A DNA stretch of 64,000 nucleotides from Pseudomonadota bacterium (GTDB lineage Bacteria; Pseudomonadota; Gammaproteobacteria; Acidiferrobacterales; Acidiferrobacteraceae), in assembly GCA_021795715.1 (NCBI GenBank), contig JAJYPD010000004.1, positions 32,842-96,841 on the forward strand. The letters run 5' to 3'. The position numbers and the translations under genes are program-made. Positions 36,100 to 46,121 of this stretch are shown in pieces. Below the pieces are notes generated by a model, which did no database searches, was not told where the DNA came from, and saw only the letters and a list, made by a program, of their open reading frames with translations. How positions within the stretch are numbered: the stretch's first letter is position 1; each line of letters opens with the position of its first letter.

Positions 36100-36663
36100 A
36101 TGGTCAGTACGCAAACACCGGTGTGCGATTTCGGCTGGCCCGCACCCGATTTTGCGCTCCCGAGTACGGATGGGCGCACCCTGCGGCTTGCGGATGTCCG
36201 CGGTCCGCGGGGATTGCTGGTGATGTTCATCTGTAACCACTGCCCCTATGTCAAGGCGATTCGGGACCGGTTGATCCGCGATACCCGCGCGCTGCAAGCC
36301 CTGGGGGTTCCCAGTGTGGCGATCATGTCGAACGATCCGGCCGACTACCCGGAAGATTCGTTCGCAAACATGAAGCGGGTCGCCGAGCAATTCCAGTATC
36401 CGTTCCCTTATCTGTACGATGCCTCCCAGGCGGTGGCGCGCGCTTACGGCGCCGTTTGCACGCCGGACTTCTTTGGTTTCAATGCCGACCTTCAGCTTCA
36501 GTACAGAGGCCGGCTCGACGCGAGCCGCAAGGAGGCTGTGCCCGATGCGCGCCGCGACCTGTTCGAAGCCATGAAGCAGGTGGCCGAGACCGGTCAAGGG
36601 CCGCGGGAGCAGATACCGAGCATGGGCTGTTCCATCAAGTGGGCGGTGGATAACGCGCCCTGA
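36100..36663 (+). CDS. Thioredoxin-fold (AhpC/TSA-like) protein
   Basis: 187 residues. It begins as a peroxiredoxin-like fold (GWPAPDFALPSTDGRTLRLADV), and the active-site region is MFICNHCPYVKAIRDRL near residue 45. That single-cysteine CxxC-less 'NHCPYV' site is typical of a thioredoxin family found in many bacteria, where the cysteine may act in peroxide or thiol chemistry. It stays in the cytoplasm, as no signal peptide is visible. hisN starts one base inside its stop codon (TGATG), so they are co-translated. A weak promoter (TAGACA, 19 bp, CATAAT) lies at 36035-36065. Confidence 0.82.
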   Translation: MVSTQTPVCDFGWPAPDFALPSTDGRTLRLADVRGPRGLLVMFICNHCPYVKAIRDRLIRDTRALQALGVPSVAIMSNDPADYPEDSFANMKRVAEQFQYPFPYLYDASQAVARAYGAVCTPDFFGFNADLQLQYRGRLDASRKEAVPDARRDLFEAMKQVAETGQGPREQIPSMGCSIKWAVDNAP

Positions 36664-37481
36664 TGGCCACGCCAGACGGGCCCTTCGAGCCCATCCACGC
36701 CTTACAGTTTCTCCGGACACTCATAGCCAGCGTGGCGGATGAGGAAATACTGCCCCGTTTTGGCTGCGCCAAACTTGCCATCAAGGACGACGGCAGCCTT
36801 GTCACCGCAGCGGACACGGCGGTGCAGGCGCGGCTGGCCGCGGAACTGGGCGGACGCTGGCCGCAGTTTGCGTTTCTGGGCGAGGAAATGACGGTGGCCG
36901 CACAGGAAAGCGTGCTGGCCGCCCCGGACGGAGTCTGGTGTCTGGATCCGGTGGATGGCACGACCAACTTCGTGAACGGTCTGCCCTTCTTTGCGGTGTC
37001 CCTGGCGCTTTTGCAAAACGGCCAGCCCACGCTTGGTATCGTCTACGATCCCAGCCGGCGGGAATGTTTCAGTGCCGTGCGCGGCCGGGGCGCCTGGCTC
37101 AATGACGCGGCGCTTGCCACCAATCGGGGTGATCGCCCGCTGCGCCGGTCCGTTGCGGCGATCGATTTCAAGCGGCTTGCGCCGCGTTTAGCAGGGCGCC
37201 TTGGCGTGGATCCCCCGTATGCGTCGCAGCGCAGTCTGGGCGCATGTGCGCTCGACTGGTGCTGGCTGGCCGCCGGACGGCTTCATCTCTATCTGCACGG
37301 CGGCCAGAAGTTGTGGGACTATGCCGCCGGCAGCCTCATTCTGTCTGAAGCAGGGGGCATCGCGGAGACGCTGGCGGCCACGCCGATGCCCTACGATCGC
37401 CTGACCAGCTGCTCTGCCGTGGCCGCCAAGGATCCGGATCTGTACGAGAGCTGGCGGACCTGGATTGCCCGCAATGCCTGA
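36663..37481 (+). CDS. hisN: Inositol-monophosphatase-family phosphatase, probable histidinol-phosphatase
   Basis: 272 residues. Metal motifs of the IMPase family are in order: FLGEEM (Glu-Glu), WCLDPVDGTTNFVNGLPFFAVSLAL (DxxDGT) and LWDYAAGSLILSEAGG near the C-terminus. The family includes inositol, 3'-phosphoadenosine and histidinol phosphatases. A specific substrate cannot be read directly; HisN is suggested by length, and the window has hisC, so it is plausible. The co-encoded thioredoxin-like gene upstream gives no clue. A strong terminator follows. Confidence 0.8.
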   Translation: MATPDGPFEPIHALQFLRTLIASVADEEILPRFGCAKLAIKDDGSLVTAADTAVQARLAAELGGRWPQFAFLGEEMTVAAQESVLAAPDGVWCLDPVDGTTNFVNGLPFFAVSLALLQNGQPTLGIVYDPSRRECFSAVRGRGAWLNDAALATNRGDRPLRRSVAAIDFKRLAPRLAGRLGVDPPYASQRSLGACALDWCWLAAGRLHLYLHGGQKLWDYAAGSLILSEAGGIAETLAATPMPYDRLTSCSAVAAKDPDLYESWRTWIARNA

Positions 37482-37587
37482 CACTTGCGGGCGGGGCTAT
37501 TGCCCAACGGGCACGGGTGAGCGAAAATGACCGGCTCAGGTGCTATTTTGAGCCCGCTGCCTCATGTGCGTGGCCGGTGAACCCGTA

Positions 37588-37627
37588 CCCCTTGGCGAGA
37601 GCGCTTTGTCTGCCAAAGGGTTTTTTT
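37588..37627 (+). terminator. Intrinsic terminator after hisN
   Basis: CCCCTTGGC (37588-37596) pairs with GCCAAAGGG (37612-37620), with one C-A mismatch, and is followed by seven T. About 107 bases separate it from the hisN stop. Confidence 0.85.
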
Positions 37628-37759
37628 ATATGGTAACGCGGCCTGCGGATCCGGGGTCGCTTGACATGATTCAATGCAGACGGTGCGTGGTGGGATGCTT
37701 ATCATGGGGGCACAGCGGGTGCCCGCCGTGGCGTCCCGACCTCATCTAGGAGCAGTGTG

Positions 37760-38686
37760 ATGCGTAAAAGACCGATCCTCTTAGGGATCGTCGGCGATTC
37801 AGCCGCCGGTAAGACCACGATTACCCGGGGCATCGCCCAGGTGATTGGCGAAGACAGGTGCACAACGATCTGCACCGATGATTATCACCGCTATAACCGG
37901 GTCCAGCGCGCCGAAAAGAAGATCACGGCCCTGCATCCGGACTGCAATTACCTTGACATCATCGAACAGCATCTGGAGCTGCTGAAGGCGGGCAAGCCCA
38001 TCCTGAAGCCCCACTACAACCATGCCACCGGTGATTTCGATCCACCAAGCTACCTCGAGCCGAAGGAATTCATCATCGTCGAAGGACTGCTCGGCTATTC
38101 GACGAAGGCGATGCGCGACTGCTACGACGTGAAGCTGTATCTGGCGCCGCCGGAAGATCTGCGCTACCAGTGGAAGATGAAGCGCGACACCCAGAAGCGT
38201 GGTCATACCGCCGAGGCCGTCGCCAAGGAAATGAAGATGCGCGAGCCGGATTCCGAGGCCTTCATCCGGCCGCAGCGCAAGTGGGCCGACATGGTTGTCT
38301 GCTTCTGGCCGCCTGCGGACAAGAAGGAAGAGACGGGGGCGCGCCTGAACGTCTCCCTCGTCCTGCGTCCGACCCTGCCGCATCCGGATCTTTCGGAAGT
38401 CCTCGAGCGGGGCAGCGGCAACGGCATCCATCTCGAACTGGATCGGGACATGGGACTGCCCGTCGACCGCCTGGAAATCGACGGCACCATCAGCGATGCC
38501 AAGGCCAAGCAGCTCGAAGATCTGTTGTGGAAGCACATTCCGGGGGAACATCATCATTTGCGTCACGAAGGCATCGGCGAAATCACGGGAACCACGGGCG
38601 AACGCCTGAAATCCCATCCGCTGGCCTTGTCGCAGCTGCTCGTGGCCTACCACCTCCTGAAGGCGGCATCCGGCCACTACGAGTAA
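37760..38686 (+). CDS. prk: Phosphoribulokinase
   Basis: 308 residues. It phosphorylates ribulose-5-phosphate to RuBP, the committed Calvin-cycle step together with RuBisCO. The P-loop is GDSAAGKTT near residue 13. TICTDDYHRYNR, ITALHP and KPHYNHATG follow, and the Walker-type acid is in IIVEGLLGYS. In the cyanobacterial/plant class the P-loop carries a redox cysteine (GDSGCGKS); here that position is Ala, while the second cysteine (ICTDD) is kept. The start is the ATG three bases after a GTG, with AGGAG in front. tkt follows after 26 bp. RuBisCO is not in the window. Confidence 0.95.
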   Translation: MRKRPILLGIVGDSAAGKTTITRGIAQVIGEDRCTTICTDDYHRYNRVQRAEKKITALHPDCNYLDIIEQHLELLKAGKPILKPHYNHATGDFDPPSYLEPKEFIIVEGLLGYSTKAMRDCYDVKLYLAPPEDLRYQWKMKRDTQKRGHTAEAVAKEMKMREPDSEAFIRPQRKWADMVVCFWPPADKKEETGARLNVSLVLRPTLPHPDLSEVLERGSGNGIHLELDRDMGLPVDRLEIDGTISDAKAKQLEDLLWKHIPGEHHHLRHEGIGEITGTTGERLKSHPLALSQLLVAYHLLKAASGHYE

Positions 38687-38712
38687 AGGATTGAGTTTTT
38701 CGAGGATCCATC

Positions 38713-40752
38713 ATGTCAGTAAAGTCTGAAAGCCACTCGAAGGCGGCCAAGACCGAAGGCCGCCGCCGCGAACTAGCCAATGCCATCCGGGCCCTCAGCA
38801 TGGACGCCGTCCAAAAGGCCAACTCGGGGCACCCGGGTGCGCCCATGGGCATGGCGGATATTGCAGAAGTGCTGTGGAACGACTACCTGAAGCACAACCC
38901 CGCCAATCCGGCGTGGGCTGATCGGGACCGTTTCGTGCTGTCCAACGGCCATGGTTCGATGCTGCTCTACAGCCTGCTGCATCTGACGGGCTACGATTTG
39001 CCGATGGACGAGATCAAGCGCTTCCGTCAGCTGGGATCCAAGACCCCGGGCCACCCGGAGCATGGCTACACCCCGGGCGTGGAAACCACCACGGGACCGC
39101 TCGGCCAGGGGCTCGCCAACGCCGTCGGCATGGCGATCGCCGAGCGCGCGCTGGCCGCGCAGTTCAACCGGCCCGGTCACACCATCATCGACCATCACAC
39201 ATACGTGTTCATGGGTGACGGCTGTCTGATGGAGGGCGTGTCGCACGAGGCCTGTGCGCTCGCCGGCACCCTCGGGCTTGGCAAGCTGATCGGCTTTTAT
39301 GACGACAACGGCATCTCCATCGATGGCGAAGTCCATGGCTGGTTTACCGACGACACCCCAAAGCGGTTCGAGGCGTACGGCTGGCATGTCGTGCCCGTAG
39401 TCGACGGCCACAATGCGGAGGCGATCCGTGCCGCCATCGAGATGGCCCGTGCGGTGACCGACAAGCCGTCTCTCATCTGCTGCCAGACCATCATCGGTTT
39501 CGGTGCGCCCCATAAGGAAGGCAAGGAAATCTGCCATGGCGCACCCCTGGGCGACCAGGAAATCGCCGCCGCGCGCGATCGCCTTGGCTGGCATTACCCG
39601 CCTTTCGAAATCCCCGCGGACATCTATGCCGGCTGGGATGCGCGTGGCCGCGGTGACGAGGCCGAGCGCAACTGGTCGACGCGTTTTGCGGCCTATCGCA
39701 AGGCGCATGGTGATCTGGCCGCGGACTTCCTGCGCCGCATGGCCGGTGACCTGCCTGCCGGTTTTGAGAAGGCGGCGCAGGATTTCATCCACGAGGTCGA
39801 CGCCAAGGCGCCCAGTATCGCCTCGCGCAACGCCTCACAGAACACCCTGAACGCATTCGGACCTAAGCTGCCGGAACTCATGGGCGGCGGTGCCGACCTG
39901 GCGGGCTCCAATCTCACCATGTGGTCCGGTTGCCAGGGCGTTTCGAGCGAAAACCCGGGTGGCAACTATCTGTACTACGGCGTTCGCGAGTTCGGCATGT
40001 CGGCCATCATGAACGGGTTGGCGCTGCACGGGGGGTTCATCCCCTACGGCGGCACATTCCTCATGTTCTCCGAGTATGCCCGCAACGCCTTGCGCATGGC
40101 CGCCCTGATGAAGCAGCGCGTGGTGTTTGTCTATACGCACGACTCCATAGGCCTCGGCGAAGATGGGCCCACCCATCAGCCGATCGAACAGCTCGCGACG
40201 TTGCGCATGATCCCGAACATGGTTGTCTGGCGCCCCGCGGATGCGGTCGAATCGGCGGTCGCCTGGAGGGAGGCGCTGGCCCGCCGTGAAGGACCGTCGT
40301 CGCTGGTCTTTTCACGCCAGAAACTCGCGCATCAGAAGCGCTCCGCCGACACCCTGAAGGCCATCAGCCGCGGCGGCTACATCCTCGCCGATTGCGCGGG
40401 GAAGCCGGCCGTGATCCTCATTGCAACCGGTTCTGAAGTGGGCCTGGCCATGGATGCCTGCCAGCGTCTGACGGCGGCCGGTCACAAGGTGCGCGTGGTC
40501 TCCATGCCGTGTGCCAACGTGTTCGATGCGCAGGATGCGGCGTATCGCGAGACCGTACTGCCGATGGCCGTGCGCAAGCGTGTGGCCATCGAAGCCGGCG
40601 TCACCGGGTACTGGCGCAAATACGTCGGTCTGGAGGGTCACGTCATCGGTATCGACCGGTTTGGTGAATCGGCGCCGGCGGAAGCGCTCTTTGAGCATTT
40701 CGGCCTGACGGTCGAGCGCGTCACCGAGACGGTGGAGGCGTTCCTGAAATAA
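38713..40752 (+). CDS. tkt: Transketolase
   Basis: 679 residues, thiamine-diphosphate enzyme of the Calvin and pentose phosphate cycles. The ThDP motif is [32 protein letters not shown] near residue 172, with N-terminal SGHPGAPMG and the C-terminal pyrimidine-binding region [10 protein letters not shown] and [16 protein letters not shown]. The length is typical. It follows prk closely and is followed by gap, consistent with a carbon-fixation operon. RBS: GAGGATCC before the ATG. Confidence 0.97.
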   Translation: MSVKSESHSKAAKTEGRRRELANAIRALSMDAVQKANSGHPGAPMGMADIAEVLWNDYLKHNPANPAWADRDRFVLSNGHGSMLLYSLLHLTGYDLPMDEIKRFRQLGSKTPGHPEHGYTPGVETTTGPLGQGLANAVGMAIAERALAAQFNRPGHTIIDHHTYVFMGDGCLMEGVSHEACALAGTLGLGKLIGFYDDNGISIDGEVHGWFTDDTPKRFEAYGWHVVPVVDGHNAEAIRAAIEMARAVTDKPSLICCQTIIGFGAPHKEGKEICHGAPLGDQEIAAARDRLGWHYPPFEIPADIYAGWDARGRGDEAERNWSTRFAAYRKAHGDLAADFLRRMAGDLPAGFEKAAQDFIHEVDAKAPSIASRNASQNTLNAFGPKLPELMGGGADLAGSNLTMWSGCQGVSSENPGGNYLYYGVREFGMSAIMNGLALHGGFIPYGGTFLMFSEYARNALRMAALMKQRVVFVYTHDSIGLGEDGPTHQPIEQLATLRMIPNMVVWRPADAVESAVAWREALARREGPSSLVFSRQKLAHQKRSADTLKAISRGGYILADCAGKPAVILIATGSEVGLAMDACQRLTAAGHKVRVVSMPCANVFDAQDAAYRETVLPMAVRKRVAIEAGVTGYWRKYVGLEGHVIGIDRFGESAPAEALFEHFGLTVERVTETVEAFLK

Positions 40753-40817
40753 CGGCGTGGCGGCCGCCTGCGGCTGCCTGCGTCCTGCGAATTTTTTCAT
40801 TATTGGGAGATGTGGGA

Positions 40818-41831
40818 ATGGCTATTCGAGTTGCGATTAATGGCTATGGTCGGATCGGACGCAACGTCTTGCGGGCCCTGTATGAGTCGGGTCGCAACAA
40901 GGAGATCCAGATCGTCGCGATCAACGATCTGGGCAGCCCCGAAATCAACGCGCACCTGACCCAGTATGATACGGTCCATGGCCGCTTTCAGGGCACCGTC
41001 AGCGTCGAAGGCGAGCACATGGTCGTCAATGGCGACAAGATCCGCGTGCTGTCCAACCGCGATCCGGCCCAGCTGCCCTGGAAAGAGCTCAATGTCGATG
41101 TCGTGCACGAGTGCACGGGCTTTTTTACCAGCAAGGAAAAGGCATCTGCCCACCTGAAGGCCGGCGCGAAGAAGGTCGTCATTTCCGCCCCTGGCGGCAA
41201 GGATGTCGATGCGACCGTCGTCTACGGCGTGAACCACAAGGCGCTGAAGGGAAGCGACACCATCATCTCGAACGCCTCCTGTACCACCAACTGCCTGGCG
41301 CCGCTCGTCAAGCCTTTGAACGACAAGATCGGCATCCTGCATGGCCTGATGACAACCGTCCACTCCTATACCAACGACCAGGTCCTGACGGATGTGTACC
41401 ACAGTGACCTGCGCCGCGCCCGGTCGGCCACGCATTCGATGATTCCGACGAAGACCGGTGCCGCCGCGGCCGTCGGCCTCGTGTTGCCGGAGCTAAACGG
41501 CAAGCTGGACGGTTTCGCGGTTCGCGTGCCGACGATCAACGTCTCGCTCGTTGATCTGACGTTCACGGCCAAGCGCGCCACCACCAAGGAAGAGATCCAC
41601 GGCATCATGAAAGACGCGTCGAACGGCGAGCTGAAGGATATCCTCGCCTACAACGACAAGCCGCTCGTGTCGATCGACTTCAACCACAACCCCGCGTCTT
41701 CGATCTATGAAGCCAGTCTGACAAAGGTGATGGAAGGCACGCTCGTCAAGGTGCTGGCCTGGTACGACAACGAGTGGGGTTTTTCGAACCGCATGCTCGA
41801 CACCACTGCCGCGCTGATGCGGGCGCGCTAG
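40818..41831 (+). CDS. gap: Glyceraldehyde-3-phosphate dehydrogenase
   Basis: 337 residues. It starts with the NAD(P)-binding [11 protein letters not shown], and the catalytic cysteine is in [10 protein letters not shown] near residue 155, with the phosphate-binding TATQ-type region ([23 protein letters not shown]) after it. The acidic residue after beta-2 (INDLGSP) favours NAD. I start at the ATG at 40818, which has GGGAG eight bases upstream; the frame from 40803 would add five residues. The gene order gap-pgk-pyk-fba is common in CBB-type gammaproteobacteria and betaproteobacteria. Confidence 0.97.
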   Translation: MAIRVAINGYGRIGRNVLRALYESGRNKEIQIVAINDLGSPEINAHLTQYDTVHGRFQGTVSVEGEHMVVNGDKIRVLSNRDPAQLPWKELNVDVVHECTGFFTSKEKASAHLKAGAKKVVISAPGGKDVDATVVYGVNHKALKGSDTIISNASCTTNCLAPLVKPLNDKIGILHGLMTTVHSYTNDQVLTDVYHSDLRRARSATHSMIPTKTGAAAAVGLVLPELNGKLDGFAVRVPTINVSLVDLTFTAKRATTKEEIHGIMKDASNGELKDILAYNDKPLVSIDFNHNPASSIYEASLTKVMEGTLVKVLAWYDNEWGFSNRMLDTTAALMRAR

Positions 41832-41841
41832 GGGGCGTCCA

Positions 41842-43023
41842 ATGCGCATCAAGAAGATGGCCGACCTCAAGCTCGCCGGGCTGCGGGTCTTGATTCGGGA
41901 AGACCTGAATGTGCCCCTGAAGGACGGGGCTGTCGCCGACGACACGCGCATCCAGGCGAGCCTGCCCACCATCCGCCTGGCCCAGTCCCAGGGGGCGCGG
42001 GTGATGCTCATGTCGCATCTCGGCCGCCCGGAGGAAGGTGTGCCGGATGAGAAGTATTCGCTAAAGCCCGTGGCGGATCATCTCGGCCGCCTGCTTGGCA
42101 AGCCCGTGCGCCTGGTTGCCGACTGGCTGAATGGCGTCAGCGGCATGAAGGACGGGGACGTCGTGCTTTGCGAGAACGTCCGCTTCAACAAGGGTGAGAA
42201 AAAGAACAACGACGATCTGGCCCGCAAAATGGCGGCGTTGTGCGATGTGTTCGTCATGGATGCGTTCGGCACGGCGCATCGCGCCCAGGCCTCGACGCAC
42301 GGTGTGGCGAAGTATGCCAAGGTGGCCTGCGCCGGACCGCTGCTCGCAGCGGAGCTCGATGCGCTGGGCAAGGCGCTGCAGGATCCCAAGCGGCCCCTCG
42401 TCGCCATTGTCGGCGGCTCCAAGGTATCGACCAAGCTGGTCGTCCTGGAGAGTCTCGCCAAGCGCGTCGATCAGCTGATCGTAGGCGGCGGCATCGCCAA
42501 TACGTTCATGGCCGCAGCCGGTCTGCCGATCGGCAAGTCGCTCGCCGAGGCGGATCTGGTCGATACGGCGAGAAAGCTCATGCACGACATGGCGGCCCGT
42601 GGCGCGTCCATTCCCGTTCCGGTCGACGTGGTGTGTGGCAAGGAGTTTTCGCCGACCGCCCAGGCGACCCTCAAGGATGCGGCGGCGGTAACCGCCGACG
42701 ACATGATCTTCGACGTCGGTCCGCGGACGTCGAAGATGTTCGCGGACCTTCTGCAAAAGGCGGGAACGATCGTCTGGAACGGGCCAGTCGGCGTGTTCGA
42801 GTTCGATCAGTTTGGCGCCGGCACGAAGGCGCTGGCACAGGCCATTGCCGGCAGCGCGGCGTTTTCGATCGCAGGCGGCGGGGACACGCTTGCGGCCGTG
42901 AGTAAGTATGAGGTCGGTGACAAGATCTCCTACATCTCCACGGGCGGTGGGGCGTTCCTTGAGTTTCTCGAGGGCAAAGTCCTGCCTGCGGTGGCGATCC
43001 TGGAAGAACGTGCCCAGGACTGA
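41842..43023 (+). CDS. pgk: Phosphoglycerate kinase
   Basis: 393 residues. It opens [29 protein letters not shown], the family N-terminus, and includes the substrate-binding SHLGRPEEG, the hinge segment [15 protein letters not shown] and the nucleotide site GGGDTLAAV near the end. It links 1,3-bisphosphoglycerate and 3-phosphoglycerate with ATP, working in the reductive direction during CO2 fixation. It lies 10 bp after gap. A perfect 9-bp GNRA hairpin lies between it and pyk. Confidence 0.97.
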   Translation: MRIKKMADLKLAGLRVLIREDLNVPLKDGAVADDTRIQASLPTIRLAQSQGARVMLMSHLGRPEEGVPDEKYSLKPVADHLGRLLGKPVRLVADWLNGVSGMKDGDVVLCENVRFNKGEKKNNDDLARKMAALCDVFVMDAFGTAHRAQASTHGVAKYAKVACAGPLLAAELDALGKALQDPKRPLVAIVGGSKVSTKLVVLESLAKRVDQLIVGGGIANTFMAAAGLPIGKSLAEADLVDTARKLMHDMAARGASIPVPVDVVCGKEFSPTAQATLKDAAAVTADDMIFDVGPRTSKMFADLLQKAGTIVWNGPVGVFEFDQFGAGTKALAQAIAGSAAFSIAGGGDTLAAVSKYEVGDKISYISTGGGAFLEFLEGKVLPAVAILEERAQD

Positions 43024-43055
43024 CGCGCGCAGACAGGGGTAATGTACAGCAGTGT

Positions 43056-43077
43056 GCCGGCGCGGCGACGCGCCGGC
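43056..43077 (+). promoter_or_regulatory. Perfect 9-bp GNRA-loop hairpin between pgk and pyk
   Basis: GCCGGCGCG and CGCGCCGGC are exact inverse complements around a GCGA tetraloop. There is no following U-run, so it is not a classic terminator. It may stabilise the pgk mRNA end or act as a processing signal, uncoupling pyk from the CBB genes. Confidence 0.55.
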
Positions 43078-43138
43078 GTGGAGAAGTTATGAGTCAGGCC
43101 TTTGTAATGCGCGCTGCCTGTGGCGGTGCGTAACCTAT

Positions 43139-44581
43139 ATGCAACGTCGAACCAAGATTGTCGCCACGCTCGGTCCCGCAACGGATGACCCCAAGGTACT
43201 CGATAAGCTGATCGTCGCGGGTGTCGATGTTGTCCGGCTGAACTTTTCCCATGATCTGCCTGAGGTACACGCGCACCGGGTGGAGATGATCCGGGACCGG
43301 GCCAATGCCCATGGCCGGCAAATCGGCGTCCTGGTGGATTTGCAGGGTCCAAAGATCCGCATCGCCCGGTTCAAGAACAAGCGCATCCAGCTGGAAGAAG
43401 GGCAGCGGTTCGTCATCGATGCGGATCTGCCGTCCAAGGACGGCGACGAGAACCACGTCGGCGTGACCTACAAGGCGCTGCCCCAGGATGTGGCGCGCGG
43501 TGCCACCTTGCTTCTCGACGACGGCCGCATCGTGCTGTGGGTGGACGAAGTGAATGGCAACCAGATCGTCTGCCGTGTCGTTGTCGGCGGGGAGCTCTCC
43601 GACAACAAGGGTGTGAACCGCCAGGGCGGAGGTCTTTCCGCCGAGGCCCTGACGGACAAGGACCGCGAGGATATCAAATGGGCGGCCAAGCTGCAGGCCG
43701 ATTACCTCGCCATTTCTTTCCCGCGCAACGCCCAGGATGTCGAAGAGGCCCGTGTGCTGCTGCGCGCCGCCGGCGGTAGTGGCGGCATCTGCGCGAAGAT
43801 CGAGCGCGCCGAGGCGGTCGAGGCGATCGAAGACATCATCCGCGTCTCCGACGTGGTCATGCTGGCCCGTGGCGACCTCGGCGTCGAAATCGGTGACGCC
43901 GCCTTGCCGCCCGTGCAAAAACGCATCATCCGGCTCGCGCGCAAGATGAACAAGGTCGTGATCACGGCGACCCAGATGATGGAGTCGATGATCGAAAACG
44001 CCATTCCGACGCGGGCCGAGGTGTCCGATGTCGCCAATGCGGTTCTCGATGGCACGGACGCGGTGATGCTGTCGGCGGAGACGGCAACCGGCAAGCATCC
44101 GGTCGCCGCCGTTGCGGCCATGGACCGGGTCTGCCGCGAGGCGGAGAAAGAGGATGAGGCGGTCTACTCCATGCACCGCATGTCCAACCACTTCGAGCGC
44201 GTAGACGAGGCCATTGCCATGGCCGTCATGTACAGCGCCAATCATCTGCCGGTCCGCGCGATCGCCGCCCTTACCGAGTCCGGGTCCACGCCGCTTTGGA
44301 TGTCGCGCATCAGCTCCGCCGTGCCCATCTATGCCTTGACGCCGCATGTGGAAACCCGTAGAAAGGTGACTCTCTACCGGGGTGTTTATCCGGTAGGTTT
44401 TTCACTGACATCCTCCGATCCCATGCAGATCATGACCGAGGCGATCGACGAGCTCCGCAGGCGCGGCGCGGTTCGCGACGGTGATCTGGTGATCCTGAGC
44501 ATTGGTGAGCCGCTGGCCAAGCCAGGCGGAACAAACACGATGAAAATCGTTCGTGTTGGAGAATTTGCCGCGAGCGACTGA
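43139..44581 (+). CDS. pyk: Pyruvate kinase
   Basis: 480 residues. It transfers phosphate from PEP to ADP. It begins RRTKIVATLGPATD and includes RLNFSH, the SFPRNAQDV stretch, GDLGVEIG and the conserved ITATQMMESMIENAIPTRAEVSDVANAV. I choose the ATG at 43139, since the open frame from 43052 crosses the hairpin and has no homology. No strong RBS precedes the ATG. It sits between pgk and fba in the same direction. Confidence 0.95.
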   Translation: MQRRTKIVATLGPATDDPKVLDKLIVAGVDVVRLNFSHDLPEVHAHRVEMIRDRANAHGRQIGVLVDLQGPKIRIARFKNKRIQLEEGQRFVIDADLPSKDGDENHVGVTYKALPQDVARGATLLLDDGRIVLWVDEVNGNQIVCRVVVGGELSDNKGVNRQGGGLSAEALTDKDREDIKWAAKLQADYLAISFPRNAQDVEEARVLLRAAGGSGGICAKIERAEAVEAIEDIIRVSDVVMLARGDLGVEIGDAALPPVQKRIIRLARKMNKVVITATQMMESMIENAIPTRAEVSDVANAVLDGTDAVMLSAETATGKHPVAAVAAMDRVCREAEKEDEAVYSMHRMSNHFERVDEAIAMAVMYSANHLPVRAIAALTESGSTPLWMSRISSAVPIYALTPHVETRRKVTLYRGVYPVGFSLTSSDPMQIMTEAIDELRRRGAVRDGDLVILSIGEPLAKPGGTNTMKIVRVGEFAASD

Positions 44582-44623
44582 GCTTCCCCATTACTATCGA
44601 GAGAAAAGTTCAAGGAGAGCAAC

Positions 44624-45688
44624 ATGCCCATGGTATCCCTGCGTCAGCTTTTGGACCACGCGGCGGAACACGGTTACGGTGTGCCCGCGTTCAACGTCAA
44701 CAACATGGAACAGATCCAGTCGATCATGCAGGCCGCGGCGGAAACCGACAGCCCCGTGATCGTGCAGGCATCCGCCGGCGCCCGTAGCTATGCCGGCGAG
44801 CCGTTCCTACGGCACCTGATTCTGGCGGCACTCGAGCAGTATCCGCACATCCCCATCGTCATGCACCAGGATCATGGGGCGAGCCCGGCCGTGTGCCAGC
44901 GCTCGATCCGCTCCGGCTTCAGCTCCGTCATGATGGACGGCTCGCTGAAGGAGGACATGAAGACCCCCTCGAGTTTCGAATACAACGTCGAGGTGACATC
45001 GCGCGTGGTCGACATGGCGCACGCGGTCGGCGTGTCGGTCGAAGGCGAACTGGGATGCCTGGGCTCGCTCGAGTCGGGCATGGCGGGCGAGGAAGACGGT
45101 TCGGGCGCAGAGGGCAAACTCTCCCATGACCAGCTTCTGACGGACCCCGAGCAGGCCGCCGAGTTCGTGAAGAAGACCCGCGTGGATGCCCTGGCCATTG
45201 CCATCGGCACCAGCCACGGCGCGTACAAGTTCTCCCGGCCTCCGACAGGCGATATTCTGGCCATCAACCGTATCAAGGAAATTCACAGCCGCATTCCGGA
45301 CACCCATCTGGTGATGCACGGTTCGTCATCGGTGCCGCAGGAGTGGCTGAAGATCATCCACGAATACGGCGGTGACATCGGTGAGACCTACGGCGTGCCG
45401 GTAAAGGAGATCCAGCAGGGCATCAAGCACGGCGTACGCAAAGTGAACATCGATACGGACCTGCGTCTGGCAATCACCGGCGCCATCCGCCGCAATCTGG
45501 CCAAGAACCCGAAGAACTTTGATCCGCGGAAGTTCATGAAGGACTCCGTCCAGGCCGGCAAGGAGATCTGCAAGGCCCGCTACGAGGCCTTCGGCTGCGC
45601 CGGGCAGGCGTCGAAGATCCGGGTCATCGATCTGGAAGACATGACCAAGCGCTACGCGCGCGGCGAGCTCGACCCGCGTATCAACTGA
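44624..45688 (+). CDS. fba: Fructose-bisphosphate aldolase, class II
   Basis: 354 residues, zinc-dependent. Signatures: [19 protein letters not shown] (catalytic Asp and metal His), [12 protein letters not shown], the second metal histidine in TSHGAYKF, and HGSSSVP with the third. It is the Calvin-cycle (CbbA-like) type of about 350 residues and should also act on sedoheptulose bisphosphate. A good RBS (AAGGAGAG) precedes the ATG. A stem-loop follows the stop. Confidence 0.96.
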   Translation: MPMVSLRQLLDHAAEHGYGVPAFNVNNMEQIQSIMQAAAETDSPVIVQASAGARSYAGEPFLRHLILAALEQYPHIPIVMHQDHGASPAVCQRSIRSGFSSVMMDGSLKEDMKTPSSFEYNVEVTSRVVDMAHAVGVSVEGELGCLGSLESGMAGEEDGSGAEGKLSHDQLLTDPEQAAEFVKKTRVDALAIAIGTSHGAYKFSRPPTGDILAINRIKEIHSRIPDTHLVMHGSSSVPQEWLKIIHEYGGDIGETYGVPVKEIQQGIKHGVRKVNIDTDLRLAITGAIRRNLAKNPKNFDPRKFMKDSVQAGKEICKARYEAFGCAGQASKIRVIDLEDMTKRYARGELDPRIN

Positions 45689-45710
45689 TTCCGGCAGCCG
45701 GGAATCACCC

Positions 45711-45735
45711 AACGCCGCCTCCGGGCGGCGTTGTC
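45711..45735 (+). terminator. Stem-loop terminator after fba
   Basis: AACGCCGCC and GGCGGCGTT form a perfect 9-bp stem with a TCCG loop, 22 bases after the fba stop. The downstream tract (GTCTTGTG) is only moderately U-rich, so termination may be partial. Confidence 0.65.
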
Positions 45736-46121
45736 TTGTGGTGCGGATTCGCACCTCCCCGCCCCAGCAAGCCCGCGCCGGTACGGGGCGCGCCTTACGG
45801 ACCGCTCGTGGTGCAAACGGCCGCAGCGGGGCTTGGCATGCCAGGCGATGGCGTGATGCGCCAAGGAGCGAAAGCCACCGCGTGCAACCCCCCCCGTTGT
45901 GCCTTCCCGCACCGCGCACGGACCGGCCTTCCACCCGGCGAGGCCAGTCCCCCGGCGGCGCGGCGGTCTTGCGGGAACCGTGGGTTGCGTACCGGCGCCT
46001 GCTTGCCTGAAGACACAGGCAATCCTTCGCTAAACGCGTGTGCACGGGACGATCAAGGCGGTCGTCGTCATCGGCAATTTGTGGGATACTGAATGCGGCC
46101 GGCAGGCGAAGTGAGGGGTCC
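45736..46121. other. 386-bp gap without a credible gene, with nested inverted repeats
   Basis: Open frames here are shadows with no RBS or recognisable protein. The section 45810-45903 can fold as a long hairpin: GGTGCAAACGG (45810) with CCGTTGTGCC (45894), ten pairs including two GU and one bulge. Nested inside are GGCTTGGC/GCCAA/AAGCC. A separate perfect hairpin TTGCCTG/CAGGCAA lies at 46003-46022. This could be a structured RNA, or just GC-rich chance. I see no clear promoter and no terminator after it. Confidence 0.4.

Noticed and set aside
37661..37666. TTGACA upstream of prk as a promoter
   Set aside because: The -35 is perfect but no acceptable -10 lies 15-19 bases downstream. A CbbR-type activated promoter is possible but not visible.
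45943..45952. GCCAGTCCCC, identical to a stretch of E. coli 6S RNA
   Set aside because: Ten bases only. The surrounding sequence does not give the other conserved 6S segments or the closing stem, so a 6S RNA call is not supported.
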